Positions 20,529 to 30,607 are shown, numbered from the stretch's first letter. The stretch: DNA of 64,000 nucleotides from Caballeronia hypogeia (GCF_001544875.2 NZ_FCOA02000009.1:1-64000); one strand, 5' to 3'. Made by a program: numbers and translations. Notes: generated by a model from the sequence alone, not told the origin.

Positions 20529-22112
20529 TTACTTCGCCAGTTCCAGCTTGCCGTCGATGCGACGGTTCAGGCCGAGCGGGTTCTCCGTCTTCAGCGCCTC
20601 GGGCAGCAGCGCGTCAGGCAGATCCTGATAGCTCACCGGACGCAGGAAGCGGTTGATCGCCAGGCTGCCGACCGAGGTCGAGCGGCCATCCGCCGTCGAC
20701 GGGAACGGGCCGCCGTGCACCATCGCGTGGCCGACTTCCACGCCCGTGCCGAAGCCGTTCACCAGCAGGCGGCCGGTGCGGCGCTCGAGCGCGGGGAGAA
20801 TGCGGCGCGCTTCGGCGTAGTCGGCTTCGTCGATATGCAGCGCCGAAGTGAGCTGGCCTTCCAGCGACTCGACCAGCGCGAGCATGGTCGCGAGGTCCGG
20901 GCAGCGCACCACCAGCGACGACGCGCCGAAGATTTCTTCCTGCAGATCGTGGCTCTTGCGGAACGCGCCGGCGGTGGTCACGAACAGCGCCGACTGGCCC
21001 TGATTCTCGCCCTTGGCCTCGACGCCGCGCGCGGCGGTCGTCACGTCGGCGTGGGCGCCCGCGCGCTCCACGGCGCCGCGGTAGGTCTTGCAGATGCCCG
21101 GCGTGAGCATGGTCTGCGCGGCGGTTTCCTGGAGCGCCGCCGATGCCGCTTCGATGAACTTGTCGAGATCCGGACCGTCGACGGCCAGCACCAGACCCGG
21201 GTTCGTGCAGAACTGGCCCGCGCCGAGCACGAGCGAGCCGACGAACGCCTTCGCGATGCCTTCCGCGCGGTTCTTGAGCGCGTTCGGGAACAGCAGGACC
21301 GGGTTGATGCTGCTCATTTCCGCGTACACAGGGATCGGCTCCGTGCGCGCAGCAGCAATCTTCATCAGCGCCGTGCCGCCGCCGCGCGAGCCAGTGAAGC
21401 CCGCCGCCTTGATGCGGTTATCCGCCACCAGACCCTGGCCGACGTCGCGGCCGCTGTCGAACAGCAGCGAGAACGTGCCTTCGGGCATGCCGCAGTCCTT
21501 CACGGCCTTCTGCACCGCGCGGCCGACGAGTTCCGCCGTGCCCGGATGCGCCGAGTGCGCCTTGACGATGACCGGGCAGCCGGCCGCCAGCGCGGACGCC
21601 GTGTCGCCGCCCGCGACCGAGAATGCGAGCGGGAAGTTGCTCGCGCCGAACACCGCGACCGGGCCGACGCCGATATGACGCAGACGCAGATCGACGCGCG
21701 GCAGCGGCTTGCGTTCCGGCTGGGCCGGGTCGATGCGCACGCCGAGGAAGTCGCCGTTGCGGACCACGTCCGCGAACATGCGCAACTGGCCGACCGTGCG
21801 GCCGCGCTCGCCTTCGAGACGCGGGCGCGGCAGGCCGCTTTCGCTCATGCAGCGCTCGATCAGGTCGTCGCCGATATCGAGGATGTTCTGCGCGATGGTT
21901 TCGAGGAACTTCGCGCGCGCCTCGGGCGAGGTTTCGCGATAGACGTCGAACGCGGCCCATGCGAGCGCGCACGCGCGGTCGAGGTCGGCGAGCGTCGCGC
22001 CGCCGAAAGCCGGTTCGATGGCCGCGCCGGTCGAGGCGTTGACGGCCTTGATCGTGCCGTTCGAGCCGAAGAGCGATGCTTGACCGATGAGCAGGTTGCC
22101 AGTGAGTTGCAT
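20529..22112 (-). CDS. Aldehyde dehydrogenase (NADP+), 2,5-dioxovalerate dehydrogenase type
   Basis: 527 aa, the length of alpha-ketoglutaric-semialdehyde (2,5-dioxopentanoate) dehydrogenases. It has [45 protein letters not shown] and the catalytic [12 protein letters not shown]ys. This subgroup oxidises 2,5-dioxopentanoate to 2-oxoglutarate in sugar-acid, arabinose or hydroxyproline breakdown. No dehydratase partner is next to it. The start [11 protein letters not shown] at 22112 fits the family. It is divergent from a LysR gene across an inverted repeat, which suggests control by that regulator. Confidence 0.85.
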   Translation of the reverse strand: MQLTGNLLIGQASLFGSNGTIKAVNASTGAAIEPAFGGATLADLDRACALAWAAFDVYRETSPEARAKFLETIAQNILDIGDDLIERCMSESGLPRPRLEGERGRTVGQLRMFADVVRNGDFLGVRIDPAQPERKPLPRVDLRLRHIGVGPVAVFGASNFPLAFSVAGGDTASALAAGCPVIVKAHSAHPGTAELVGRAVQKAVKDCGMPEGTFSLLFDSGRDVGQGLVADNRIKAAGFTGSRGGGTALMKIAAARTEPIPVYAEMSSINPVLLFPNALKNRAEGIAKAFVGSLVLGAGQFCTNPGLVLAVDGPDLDKFIEAASAALQETAAQTMLTPGICKTYRGAVERAGAHADVTTAARGVEAKGENQGQSALFVTTAGAFRKSHDLQEEIFGASSLVVRCPDLATMLALVESLEGQLTSALHIDEADYAEARRILPALERRTGRLLVNGFGTGVEVGHAMVHGGPFPSTADGRSTSVGSLAINRFLRPVSYQDLPDALLPEALKTENPLGLNRRIDGKLELAK

Positions 22113-22186
22113 GATGTCTCGTCCTTGCTGGAAATGTTTCGCGGCGGCCGGTCGTGCGAGTTGTACGATGACTGCCACCTTGCCCG

Positions 22187-22218
22187 ACTATACGGCCTCG
22201 CGCGGGCGGCTGTATAGT
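22187..22218. promoter_or_regulatory. Inverted repeat, candidate LysR operator
   Basis: ACTATAC at 22187-22193 and GTATAGT at 22212-22218, a perfect 7-base inverted repeat with an 18-base spacer. It lies between the divergent aldehyde dehydrogenase and LysR genes, where LysR regulators bind. Sequence only; the longer spacer is unusual for a single T-N11-A box. Confidence 0.5.
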
Positions 22219-22264
22219 GAAACCTTTCCATCGCTTGATCGCTTTTTGGAATCACCCCGGCCTT

Positions 22265-23200
22265 ATGAAGAACACGCTGGACGTGCTCATGTCGCGGCTG
22301 CGCATGAAGCAGTTGCAATTGCTGATCGCGCTCGACGATCATAAATCCCTGCACAAGGCGTCGAGCGCCATGGCCATGACGCAATCCGCCGCCAGCAAGG
22401 CGCTCGCCGAGCTCGAATCCATGCTGGAAGCGCCGCTGTTCGAGCGCGCGAAGACCGGGCTGATCCCGAATCCGTTCGGCCGCTGCGTGGTGCGCTACGC
22501 GCGCGTGCTCGCGGCCGATCTCAACGCGCTATGCCAGGAAGTCGCGCAGATTCGCGCGGGCACCGGCGGGCGGCTGACGGTCGGCACGATCATGGGCGCG
22601 GTGCCGGGCGTGGTCGCGCCGATCGTCAACGAGATGCACGCGAAGCATCCGGATCTCGCAATAGAGATCGTCGAGGATACGAGCGCGCGCATGCTGCCGA
22701 TGCTGGACGACGGCCGCGTCGATCTCGTCATCGGCCGGGCGAGCGTGTCGGATCAGCCGTCGAAATATCACTATCAGCCGCTCGCGGACGAGCCGCTGTG
22801 CATTGTCGTAGGACATGGGCACGAGCGCACCGGCGCGCGCGAGGTCGGCTTCGCGGATCTGGCGCATTACCGCTGGGTGACTTACCCGAGCTATATGCCG
22901 ATGAGCGCGCTGCTCGAACGCGAACTCGATCTGGCCGGCCTGCCGATGCCCGCCAATCCCATTTCCACCGCGTCGCCGCTGATGACGGTGACGCTGCTGC
23001 AGGAGAGCGCGGAACTCGTGTCGATTCTGCCGGCGAGCGTCGCGAAGGTGTTCGAGGGTCACGGCATGCTGCGGATCCTGCCGGTGCGCATGAAGTCGAA
23101 GTCGCAGACTTACGGCATCGTTACGCGCCGCGGCGGCGCGCTTTCTCAGGCCGCGCGGCAGTTCGTGCAGATGTTGCGCGAACAGAGCCGGCCGCACTGA
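22265..23200 (+). CDS. LysR-family regulator, probably of the divergent aldehyde dehydrogenase
   Basis: 311 aa from the ATG at 22265. An upstream GTG at 22217 falls inside the inverted repeat, so I prefer the later start. The N-terminal winged helix has MKQLQLLIALDDHKSLHKAS and MTQSAASKALAELESML. The effector domain begins GGRLTVGTIMGAVPGVVAPI. The sequence resembles the GbpR/galactose-sugar branch of LysR proteins, which would suit control of sugar-acid oxidation; this is inference. Confidence 0.82.
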   Translation: MKNTLDVLMSRLRMKQLQLLIALDDHKSLHKASSAMAMTQSAASKALAELESMLEAPLFERAKTGLIPNPFGRCVVRYARVLAADLNALCQEVAQIRAGTGGRLTVGTIMGAVPGVVAPIVNEMHAKHPDLAIEIVEDTSARMLPMLDDGRVDLVIGRASVSDQPSKYHYQPLADEPLCIVVGHGHERTGAREVGFADLAHYRWVTYPSYMPMSALLERELDLAGLPMPANPISTASPLMTVTLLQESAELVSILPASVAKVFEGHGMLRILPVRMKSKSQTYGIVTRRGGALSQAARQFVQMLREQSRPH

Positions 23201-23211
23201 CGCGGCGGGTT

Positions 23212-23991
23212 TCAGCGCGTCGCGACGATGAACAGGCGCGGAAAGGGCAGCAGCACGACGCCGTCGTCATGCACCGTGTACGCGGTTTTCAGGCCGTCAC
23301 GGTAGCGGTCGAGAAACGCCGCGCTTTCCTGCGCATCGAGTTTCGCGAGGAACGGCCGGAGCGCCGTGCCCTTGAACCATTCGATGATCGCATCGACGCC
23401 ACCCTGCAGCGGGTGATGATAAGTCGTGCGCCAGACATCGACGCGCGCGCAGAGCGGCTTCAAAAGCGCGTAATACCGTTCGGCCCGAAAACGCTCTGTG
23501 CGCTCGACGCCTTTCAGCTTGTCGCGCCACGGACCGTCGGCTGCGGCGTCGCGCATCAGCCGGTGCGCGGGTTCGTCGAGGTTGTCGGGCATCTGCACGG
23601 CGAGCTGGCCGCCTTGCGCGAGCTTCGCGACGAGCGCGGGAAAAAGCGTCTCGTGGTCGGGCAGCCACTGCAGCGCCGCGTTGGCGAGAATCAGGTCGAA
23701 AGGACCTTGCGCCTGCCACGCGGAAATGTCGGCCAGTTCGAACGCGACCTGCGGCAGACGCTTCTTCGCCGCGTCGATCATGTCGCTCGAATTGTCGATG
23801 CCGATCACGCGGGCCTCCGGCGTGTAGGCGATGAGCGTTTCCGTCGAATTTCCGGGGCCGCAACCGAGATCCACCGCGCTGCGCGCGCTCGCGACTTGCG
23901 TCGCGTTCAGCAGATCGCGAACCGGACGCGTGCGCTCCGCTTCGAACAGCGAGTACTGGCGAGCTTGCCATTCGGCCGATGATGTCGTCAT
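23212..23991 (-). CDS. tam: Trans-aconitate 2-methyltransferase
   Basis: 259 aa, the size of Tam. SAM-binding motif I is VDLGCGPGNSTETL at about residue 41, and the acidic end of beta-2 is VIGIDNSSDMID. The Tam signature FDLILANAALQWLPDHETLF follows, then LAVQMPDNLDEPAH. Tam methylates trans-aconitate, an inhibitor formed from the TCA intermediate cis-aconitate, in the cytoplasm. It is divergent from a LysR gene and converges on the preceding LysR gene with 11 bases between. Confidence 0.87.
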   Translation of the reverse strand: MTTSSAEWQARQYSLFEAERTRPVRDLLNATQVASARSAVDLGCGPGNSTETLIAYTPEARVIGIDNSSDMIDAAKKRLPQVAFELADISAWQAQGPFDLILANAALQWLPDHETLFPALVAKLAQGGQLAVQMPDNLDEPAHRLMRDAAADGPWRDKLKGVERTERFRAERYYALLKPLCARVDVWRTTYHHPLQGGVDAIIEWFKGTALRPFLAKLDAQESAAFLDRYRDGLKTAYTVHDDGVVLLPFPRLFIVATR

Positions 23992-24093
23992 GTCTAATTT
24001 CCGTCGATGCTTGGTGGTGGGGCAAAGGCGATTCTGGACTGGCGGCGACGCGGCGTAAAATGAATTTATGCTGCTGATTATTTGGTTTTTCTT

Positions 24094-25011
24094 ATGAAAA
24101 TCGACACGCTGGGCGTGCAGGCTTTCGTCGCCATCGCCGATCAGGGTAGCTTCAAAGGCGCCGCCGAGCGCCTCAACATCACGCAGACGGCGATCACCCA
24201 ACGCCTGCAGAAACTCGAGGAGTTTCTCGGCGTGCCGCTGATCGAGCGCACCACGCGATCGATGAATCTCACCGAAACGGGACGCACTTTCCTGCCGCAG
24301 GCGAGGCGCCTGCTCGCGGAACTGTCGGCGGCGCTGGTCGAAATTCGCGAAACCGGCATGGCGCAACGCGGCGATGTGTCGATCGCCTGTGTGCCGACCG
24401 TTGGCGTGCAGTATCTGCCGCGCGTGTTGCAGGCGTATTCGGCGCGCCATCCGCACAACCGCATCCGGATTCTGGATCACGCGTCGTCGGCGGTCGCGCA
24501 GGCGGTGCTGCATCGGGAAGTGGAGTTCGGCATCAAGATCGCGGGCGAGCATCATCCGGATTTGCATACCGTGCCGCTGGTCGAAGATCGCTATGTGCTG
24601 GTATGCCAGCGCAATCACGCGCTGGCGCGGCGCAGGCGCATCGCCTGGCGAGCGCTCGCCGACCATCCGCTGATTCTCGCCGGCGACGTGAGCGGCAACC
24701 GCGCGCTTATCGACGCCGCGCTGGAGGGCAGCGGCATCGAACTGCATTCGTTCTATGAAGTGCAGCGCAGTTCCACAGCGCTCGGGCTCGTGGCTCAGGG
24801 CGTGGGCGCCGCCGTGGTGCCGGGACTCGCGATCCAGAAAGACGCGTATCCCACCGTGCGGGCGATCGAACTGGTCGAGCCCGCCATCACGCGCGCGCTC
24901 GTGCTGGTGACGCGCAGGACCGCGTCGCTGTCGCCGGCCGCGCAGGCGCTCTACGACATGCTGCTCGCGCAGGCCGCCGATGACCGGAGCGCCAGGCCAC
25001 GCGCGCGATGA
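24094..25011 (+). CDS. LysR-family regulator divergent from tam
   Basis: 305 aa. The helix-turn-helix reads VAIADQGSFKGAAERLNITQ then TAITQRLQKLEEFLG; the effector domain starts GDVSIACVPTVGVQYLPRVL. The ATG at 24094 is followed directly by family sequence (MKIDTLGVQAF). It shares an AT-rich 100-base gap with tam and may regulate it. The specific effector cannot be told from sequence. Confidence 0.83.
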   Translation: MKIDTLGVQAFVAIADQGSFKGAAERLNITQTAITQRLQKLEEFLGVPLIERTTRSMNLTETGRTFLPQARRLLAELSAALVEIRETGMAQRGDVSIACVPTVGVQYLPRVLQAYSARHPHNRIRILDHASSAVAQAVLHREVEFGIKIAGEHHPDLHTVPLVEDRYVLVCQRNHALARRRRIAWRALADHPLILAGDVSGNRALIDAALEGSGIELHSFYEVQRSSTALGLVAQGVGAAVVPGLAIQKDAYPTVRAIELVEPAITRALVLVTRRTASLSPAAQALYDMLLAQAADDRSARPRAR

Positions 25012-25223
25012 TCCGCGCGATCTGTAGGGAATGCTGAATCCAACGCGCGCGCCTCGCTGCAAGGTCCAGCGGAACACTCGAATTTGCCCCTTGGCGCGCG
25101 AGCATCGTCCTATACTGGCGGGGCATCGGCGGGCGGCTCCGGCGCGACATCGCGGCATTGCTTCCGACTGCATATCACCATGCGCGCCGTCTTGCGGCGC
25201 TTCAGGCATTCGGGGAATCGCAG

Positions 25224-26492
25224 ATGAGCGATACGTCGGTCGGCGGCTTGGATGATGTTGGCGGTTCGGGCGGTTCGGGCGGTCCGGGTGGTCTCGTAGC
25301 CGCTCTGCGCGCGCAGCAGTCCGCGCTGACCGAGCGATGGATGAAGCTCGTGTTCGGCGATCAGGAAGTCGAGCATTCCGACCAGCTCACCTACCGTCAG
25401 CTCGCCGACCATCTCCCGAGCATCTTCGATGAAATCTGCATCGTGCTTGAATCGCACAATCTGCGCGATCAGGAAGGCGCGATCGAGCGCAACGCGCGCC
25501 AGCATGGTCAATGGCGCTGGCAGCAGGGATATCGCGTCGATGAGCTGGTGCGCGAGCTCGATCTGTTCCGCCAGGTGCTGCTGCTCGCGATCGGCGAATA
25601 CGCGTCAGCGCACGCGGACTTCTCCCGCGCCGACGAAGAGCACGCGCGCCTGATGACCGATGAAGTCGTGAGCTTCGTCACGCTCGCGTCGATCCGCGAG
25701 GCGGTCGGCGAGCGCGATCGCAAGATCGACGAATACACCGGCATGCTCGAGCGCGCGAACTACGAGCTCACGCTCAGGCAGAAGCTCATCAGCGATCTGT
25801 ACGAGACGCGCATGCAGGTCACGCGGCGCGTTGCGCACGACCTGCGCAACTTCCTCAACGTGTTCTCGACGGCGCTGCAACTCGCCGCGCGCTCTCCCGC
25901 GAAGCGCGAAACCGCGCTCGGGCTCGCGAACCGTCAGGTCGCGGACATGGCGACGCTCGTCGATGAAATGGTCGAATACTCGAAGGTGCTCAGCGACGAT
26001 TCGGTGCTGACCGTCGAGCCGTTCGATCTCGTCGGCCTGTTCGACGAACTGATGCAGGCGTGCCGCGTGGCGACCGAGGCGAAGGGCCTCAGGCTGATCG
26101 GCCAGCTCGATCCGGCGCTCGGCACGGTGAGCTCGAACCGGCTGAAGGTGAAGCAGGTCGCGCTGAATCTGCTGTCGAATGCGATCAAGTACACGGCCTC
26201 GGGCGAGATCGTGCTGTCGATCAACGCCGTGAGCGGTGCGCGCTGGCGCCTGCGCGTGACCGACACTGGAGTGGGCATCGGCGAGGACGATCAGGAGCGC
26301 GTGTTCGAGGAATTCGAGCGCGCCGCCGGAGACGACATTCCCGGCGCGGGACTCGGGCTTGCCATCGTCAAGGAACTGTCGCGCACGCTCGAAGGGGAAT
26401 TGCGCTTCCAGTCGTCGAAGGGGCACGGCAGCGTTTTCGAAGTGACGTTTCCGATCACGCTGGAACCGAAGGCGCCGACCGGCGCGCCATGA
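25224..26492 (+). CDS. Orphan sensor histidine kinase with RsbRD-like N-terminal domain
   Basis: 422 aa, no transmembrane segment, so soluble. A Gly-rich start (residues 7-24) precedes an all-helical domain (about 25-165) resembling the RsbRD/RsbU N-terminal four-helix domain (LTERWMKLVFG, then YRQLADHLPSIFDEI). HisKA has His205 in RRVAHDLRNFLNVF. The HATPase domain has NLLSNAIKYTASGEIV, VTDTGVGIGEDDQ and GAGLGLAIVKELS. It is a complete kinase with no receiver and no response regulator nearby. The start has no strong ribosome site. A stress-sensing role is inferred from the N-terminal domain. Confidence 0.8.
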   Translation: MSDTSVGGLDDVGGSGGSGGPGGLVAALRAQQSALTERWMKLVFGDQEVEHSDQLTYRQLADHLPSIFDEICIVLESHNLRDQEGAIERNARQHGQWRWQQGYRVDELVRELDLFRQVLLLAIGEYASAHADFSRADEEHARLMTDEVVSFVTLASIREAVGERDRKIDEYTGMLERANYELTLRQKLISDLYETRMQVTRRVAHDLRNFLNVFSTALQLAARSPAKRETALGLANRQVADMATLVDEMVEYSKVLSDDSVLTVEPFDLVGLFDELMQACRVATEAKGLRLIGQLDPALGTVSSNRLKVKQVALNLLSNAIKYTASGEIVLSINAVSGARWRLRVTDTGVGIGEDDQERVFEEFERAAGDDIPGAGLGLAIVKELSRTLEGELRFQSSKGHGSVFEVTFPITLEPKAPTGAP

Positions 26493-26521
26493 AAAAAGGC
26501 GAACAGGTTGCCCCGTTCGCC
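26491..26521 (-). terminator. Terminator of ahpF
   Basis: GGCGAAC (26498-26504) pairs with GTTCGCC (26515-26521). Read on the minus strand the stem is followed by six T. It also lies just after the histidine kinase stop on the plus strand but lacks a T run in that direction. Confidence 0.75.
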
Positions 26522-26550
26522 TTCCGGTCACTTCGACGCCTGATCGATGC

Positions 26551-28137
26551 TCAGGCCGCCGCTTCTTCTTCGACCACTGCTTCGTCTTCCACCGAGGCGC
26601 GGATCAGATGATCGAACGCGGACAGCGATGCCTTCGCGCCTTCGCCGACCGCGATCACGATCTGCTTGTACGGCACCGTGGTCACGTCGCCGGCGGCGAA
26701 CACGCCCGGAACGGAAGTCGCGCCTCTCGCATCGACGACGATCTCGCCGTGCTTCGACAACTCGACCGTGCCCTTCAGCCATTCGGTGTTCGGCACGAGA
26801 CCGATCTGCACGAACACGCCTTCCAGTTCGACGTGATGCGACGCGCCCGTCGCGCGATCCGTGTAGGTGATGCCGTTGAGCTTCTTGCCGTCGCCGGTGA
26901 TTTCCGTGGTTTGCGCGTTCGTGATGATGGTCACGTTCGCCATGCTGCGCAGCTTCTTCTGCAGCACCGCGTCGGCGCGCAACTCGGTGCCGAACTCGAT
27001 CAGCGTCACCGCCGAGACGATGCCCGCGAGATCGATCGCCGCTTCCACGCCCGAATTGCCGCCGCCGACCACCGCGACGCGCTTGCCCTTGAACAGCGGG
27101 CCGTCGCAGTGCGGGCAGTACGCCACGCCGCGATTGCGATACTCGCGCTCGCCGGGCACGTTGATCTCGCGCCAGCGCGCGCCGGTCGAGAGAACGACCG
27201 TCTTCGCCTTCAGGACCGCGCCGCTCGCGAGATGAATCTCGTTGATGCGGCCCGGCACGACCTTCTCGGCGCGCTGCACGTCCATGATGTCGACTTCATA
27301 GTCGTTCACGTGCTGCTCCAGCGCGACCGCGAACTTCGGCCCTTCGGTTTCGCGCACGGAAACGAAGTTTTCGATCGACATGGTGTCGAGCACCTGGCCG
27401 CCGAAACGCTCCGCGACGACGCCCGTCGCGATGCCCTTGCGCGCCGAGTAGATCGCCGCCGCCGCGCCCGCCGGGCCGCCGCCGACGATCAGCACGTCGA
27501 ACACCGGCTTGTTTTCCAGCTCTTTCGCCGCGCGCGCCGATGCGCCCGTGTCCAGCTTCGCGAGAATTTCCTTCACGCCCATGCGGCCCGAACCGAAGCT
27601 TTCGCCGTTGACGAACATCATCGGCACGGACATGACCTGGCGTTCCTCGACTTCCTGCTGGAACAGCGCGCCGTCGATAGCGACGTGCTTGATACGCGGG
27701 TTGATGATCGCCATCACGTTCAGCGCCTGCACCACTTCCGGGCAGTTCTGGCACGACAGCGAGAAATACGTTTCGAAGGCGAAGTCGCCGTCGAGATTCC
27801 TGATCTGCTCGATGGTGGCGTCATCGAGCTTGATCGGATGACCGCCCGCCTGCAGGAGCGCCAGCACGAGCGAGGTGAATTCGTGGCCCATCGGAATGCC
27901 GGCGAAGCGGATGCCCGCATCCTTGCCCGGCTCGCCGATGGTGAAGGACGGACGACGCACGCCGGCGTCCTCTTTCTCGACGACGCTGATCCGCGCGGAC
28001 AGCGAAGCGATTTCGTCGAGCAGGCTTTTCAGCTCGCGCGACTTGTCGCCATCGTCGAGGAAGGCGACGAGTTCGATCGGCCGGGTGACTTTTTCCAGAT
28101 ACGCTTTCAACTGATTCTTGAGATTGGCGTCGAGCAT
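26551..28137 (-). CDS. ahpF: Alkyl hydroperoxide reductase subunit F
   Basis: 528 aa, full length. The N-terminal tandem thioredoxin-like domain carries the Cys129-Cys132 pair (SCQNCPE). The FAD domain starts [19 protein letters not shown], and the thioredoxin-reductase type redox pair is Cys341-Cys344 ([10 protein letters not shown]). NADH binding has [19 protein letters not shown]; the C-terminal FAD motif is [15 protein letters not shown]. AhpF uses NADH to reduce AhpC. It lies 147 bases downstream of ahpC on the same strand with a hairpin between, and ends at a clear terminator. Confidence 0.95.
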   Translation of the reverse strand: MLDANLKNQLKAYLEKVTRPIELVAFLDDGDKSRELKSLLDEIASLSARISVVEKEDAGVRRPSFTIGEPGKDAGIRFAGIPMGHEFTSLVLALLQAGGHPIKLDDATIEQIRNLDGDFAFETYFSLSCQNCPEVVQALNVMAIINPRIKHVAIDGALFQQEVEERQVMSVPMMFVNGESFGSGRMGVKEILAKLDTGASARAAKELENKPVFDVLIVGGGPAGAAAAIYSARKGIATGVVAERFGGQVLDTMSIENFVSVRETEGPKFAVALEQHVNDYEVDIMDVQRAEKVVPGRINEIHLASGAVLKAKTVVLSTGARWREINVPGEREYRNRGVAYCPHCDGPLFKGKRVAVVGGGNSGVEAAIDLAGIVSAVTLIEFGTELRADAVLQKKLRSMANVTIITNAQTTEITGDGKKLNGITYTDRATGASHHVELEGVFVQIGLVPNTEWLKGTVELSKHGEIVVDARGATSVPGVFAAGDVTTVPYKQIVIAVGEGAKASLSAFDHLIRASVEDEAVVEEEAAA

Positions 28138-28235
28138 GGCGATGTCCGTTCCTTGACTGAGGTGTTGCAGACGCGATTCGACGCGGCGCTGCGAAATTCG
28201 CGGCGCCGGACGAACGCTTTCTTCTTGGGGTGAAC

Positions 28236-28255
28236 CTGCCGCTGACTCGCGGCAG
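28236..28255 (-). promoter_or_regulatory. Hairpin between ahpC and ahpF
   Basis: CTGCCGC and GCGGCAG form a perfect 7-base stem with a 6-base loop, 30 bases after the ahpC stop. No T run follows on the minus strand, so it may be a leaky attenuator or an mRNA-stabilising stem that keeps ahpC above ahpF. Inference from position. Confidence 0.4.
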
Positions 28256-28284
28256 ATTCCTTACGACTCGTAGAGGGTACGAGC

Positions 28285-28848
28285 TTAGATCTTGCCGATC
28301 AGGTCGAGCGACGGGGTCAGCGTTTCAGCGCCCGGCGTCCACTTGGCGGGGCACACTTGACCCGGGTTCTTCGCGATGTACTGAGCAGCCTGAACCTTGC
28401 GCAGCAGTTCGCCGGCGTCACGGCCGATACCGTTGTCGTGCACTTCGCACAGCTTGATCTCGCCTTCCGGGTTGATCACGAACGTGCCACGCAGCGCCAG
28501 GCCTTCTTCCTCGATCAGCACGTCGAAAGCGCGCGAGATGGCGAGCGTCGGGTCGGCGAGCATCGGGTACTTGATCTTCTGGATCGTGTCCGACGTGTCG
28601 TGCCAGGCCTTGTGCGTGAAGTGCGTGTCGGTCGAGACCGAGTAGATTTCCACGCCGAGCTTCTTGAACTCTTCGTAGCGGTCAGCCAGGTCGCCCAGTT
28701 CGGTCGGGCACACGAACGTGAAGTCGGCCGGGTAGAACACGAACACCGACCACTTGCCCTTCAGGCTTTCTTCGGTGACGGTCACGAATTCGCCATTGTG
28801 ATAGGCGGTTGCTTTGAACGGCTTGACTTGGCTGTTGATGATCGGCAT
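28285..28848 (-). CDS. ahpC: Alkyl hydroperoxide reductase subunit C (peroxiredoxin)
   Basis: 187 aa. Typical 2-Cys peroxiredoxin: peroxidatic Cys47 in [17 protein letters not shown] and resolving Cys166 in [10 protein letters not shown]. It reduces hydrogen peroxide, organic hydroperoxides and peroxynitrite with AhpF as reductant. AAGGAAA lies upstream of the start. A candidate promoter and an OxyR-like site lie upstream, consistent with peroxide induction. Confidence 0.95.
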   Translation of the reverse strand: MPIINSQVKPFKATAYHNGEFVTVTEESLKGKWSVFVFYPADFTFVCPTELGDLADRYEEFKKLGVEIYSVSTDTHFTHKAWHDTSDTIQKIKYPMLADPTLAISRAFDVLIEEEGLALRGTFVINPEGEIKLCEVHDNGIGRDAGELLRKVQAAQYIAKNPGQVCPAKWTPGAETLTPSLDLIGKI

Positions 28849-28889
28849 TACCAGTTTCCTTTTGGAGTGGTGTTGAAGAAGTGAGTGAA

Positions 28890-28918
28890 CTATACAGGAA
28901 AGCTATCGTTGCTGCGAA
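28890..28918 (-). promoter_or_regulatory. Candidate ahpC promoter
   Basis: On the minus strand, TTCGCA (28918-28913), 17 bases, TATAGT (28895-28890). The -10 matches 5 of 6 and the -35 only 4 of 6, as expected of an activated promoter. About 35 bases of leader precede ahpC. Confidence 0.45.
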
Positions 28919-28940
28919 GTGGATTGATTTTATTGTCGAG

Positions 28941-28977
28941 ATAGGCCGAGACTATCAGGCCGATATTTCTCGTTTTC
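28941..28977. promoter_or_regulatory. Candidate OxyR binding site upstream of ahpC
   Basis: ATAG-N7-CTAT at 28941-28955 matches one OxyR half-site exactly. After 7 bases a weaker second half (ATAT-N7-TTTC, 28963-28977) follows in the expected phase. It lies about 22 bases upstream of the candidate -35. Confidence 0.45.
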
Positions 28978-29075
28978 CCGCGCTTTTCCAGTTTGAGGCA
29001 TTGCGCTTGCGGACGAGTTCCGTCCACCTTTAACTTCAGATGGCGGCTTACATCTCCATTTCAACAGGAGGCATC

Positions 29076-29771
29076 ATGAAAATCGGAATTATCGGAGCCG
29101 GGAATATCGGTTCCGTGCTGGCTTTGCGTTTCGGCGAGAACGGGCACGACGTGCGCATCGCCAATTCGCGCGGGCCGGCGTCGCTCGCGGATATCGAGCG
29201 GACGACCGGCGCGAAGGCCGTCGAGGCCCGCGACGCGGTGCAGGGCGCGGATGTCGTCGTCGTGACGATTCCCGAGTCGAAGGTGCCGGATCTGCCGAAG
29301 GATCTGTTCGCGGGCGTGCCGGCCAGCGTCGTCGTGGTCGATACCGGCAACTACTATCCGCAGCAGCGCGACGGGCGCATCGACGGCATCGAGAAAGGCA
29401 TGCCGGAGAGCCGTTGGGTCGAAAATCAGCTTGGCCGGCCGGTCGTAAAGGCGTTCAACAATATTTATGCGGCGCATCTGAAGGACAAAGGGAAGCCGGC
29501 AGGCGCCAGAGGGCGCGTCGCGCTGCCGGTCGCGGGCGACGACGCGAAGGCGAAAGCGATCGTAATGAAGCTCGTCGATGAAATCGGCTTCGATGCGGTG
29601 GATGCCGGCGAAATCGACGATTCCTGGCGGCAGCAGCCCGCCACGCCCGTCTACACCGGCGATTTCGACGCGGCCGGCGTGCGCGCGGCGCTGCACGAGG
29701 CTGATCCGCTGCGCAAACCCGAGTGGCGCGCAACGGACCGAAGCCCCGGCACGTTCGAGAACCCGGCTTGA
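29076..29771 (+). CDS. NADPH-dependent F420 reductase-like / coenzyme-binding oxidoreductase
   Basis: 231 aa. The Rossmann start is MKIGIIGAGNIGSVLALRFG, followed by VRIANSRGPAS, which has the basic residue favouring NADP. KAFNNIYAAHL and LPVAGDDAKAK are hallmarks of the NADP oxidoreductase, coenzyme F420-dependent family. In proteobacteria that lack F420 the electron acceptor is unknown. CAGGAG lies 7 bases before the chosen ATG. It is divergent from ahpC, which makes a redox-stress link possible but unproven. Confidence 0.78.
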   Translation: MKIGIIGAGNIGSVLALRFGENGHDVRIANSRGPASLADIERTTGAKAVEARDAVQGADVVVVTIPESKVPDLPKDLFAGVPASVVVVDTGNYYPQQRDGRIDGIEKGMPESRWVENQLGRPVVKAFNNIYAAHLKDKGKPAGARGRVALPVAGDDAKAKAIVMKLVDEIGFDAVDAGEIDDSWRQQPATPVYTGDFDAAGVRAALHEADPLRKPEWRATDRSPGTFENPA

Positions 29772-29938
29772 TTGGAGACCGCGAACGCAAAGAGCGGAAC
29801 GCCCGTACGGGAAAGCGCGGGAAGCGGCGCGCGCCGTGCGACAATCTGCAAACTTTCCCGATGGGCTTTAACATGACGAACCGGGCTGGCGTGACTGAAA
29901 CACGCTCTGGTCCGGCGTCGTGGACTCGCTGATTGACT

Positions 29939-30607
29939 ATGAAAACCGCTTCTCCCCCGCAGGACGTGCAGGACCCGCAACAGCGCTTCGGCGTCTGCGA
30001 CGAGTGCGCGGACGTCGAACTCGTGGCGACCGCCACCATTCCGACCCGCTACGGCACGTTCGACTCATATGTGTATCGCGTGAAGCACACGGAAGTCGAG
30101 CATATCGCCTTCGTCATGGGCGACGTGAGCAACGGCGAATCGGTGCTGACGCGCCTGCATTCGGAATGCGTGACGGGCGACGTCTTCGGCTCCTACCGCT
30201 GCGACTGCGGCGAGCAGCTCGATCTGGCGCTGCGCTATATCGCCGCGGAGAGCCGCGGCATTCTCTTGTACCTGCGCGGTCATGAAGGGCGTGGCATCGG
30301 GCTGGCGAACAAGATCCGCGCATACGCGCTGCAGGAGCAGGGGCTCGACACCGTCGATGCGAACCTGCATCTCGGCCTGCCCGACGACGCCCGCGAATAT
30401 GACTCCGCCGCCGCAATCCTCCGTTCGATGAACGTGAAATCGGTGCGCCTGATGAGCAACAATCCGTCGAAGTTCGACACGCTGCTCAAGCACGACATTC
30501 CCGTGTGCGAGCGGGTCGCGCTGGCCATTCCGATGCGCGAGGAAAACGAGCGCTACATCAAGACGAAGCAGGCGCGCTTCGGGCATTACTTCGACGAGAA
30601 CGAGTAA
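29939..30607 (+). CDS. ribA: GTP cyclohydrolase II
   Basis: 222 aa. The zinc site is Cys77, Cys88, Cys90 in [20 protein letters not shown]; the catalytic region includes [20 protein letters not shown], and the GTP-binding end has [14 protein letters not shown]. RibA converts GTP to the pyrimidine precursor of riboflavin, releasing formate and pyrophosphate. It is a stand-alone RibA, not fused to RibB. No FMN riboswitch is evident upstream. It ends 14 bases from the convergent oxygenase gene. Confidence 0.93.
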   Translation: MKTASPPQDVQDPQQRFGVCDECADVELVATATIPTRYGTFDSYVYRVKHTEVEHIAFVMGDVSNGESVLTRLHSECVTGDVFGSYRCDCGEQLDLALRYIAAESRGILLYLRGHEGRGIGLANKIRAYALQEQGLDTVDANLHLGLPDDAREYDSAAAILRSMNVKSVRLMSNNPSKFDTLLKHDIPVCERVALAIPMREENERYIKTKQARFGHYFDENE

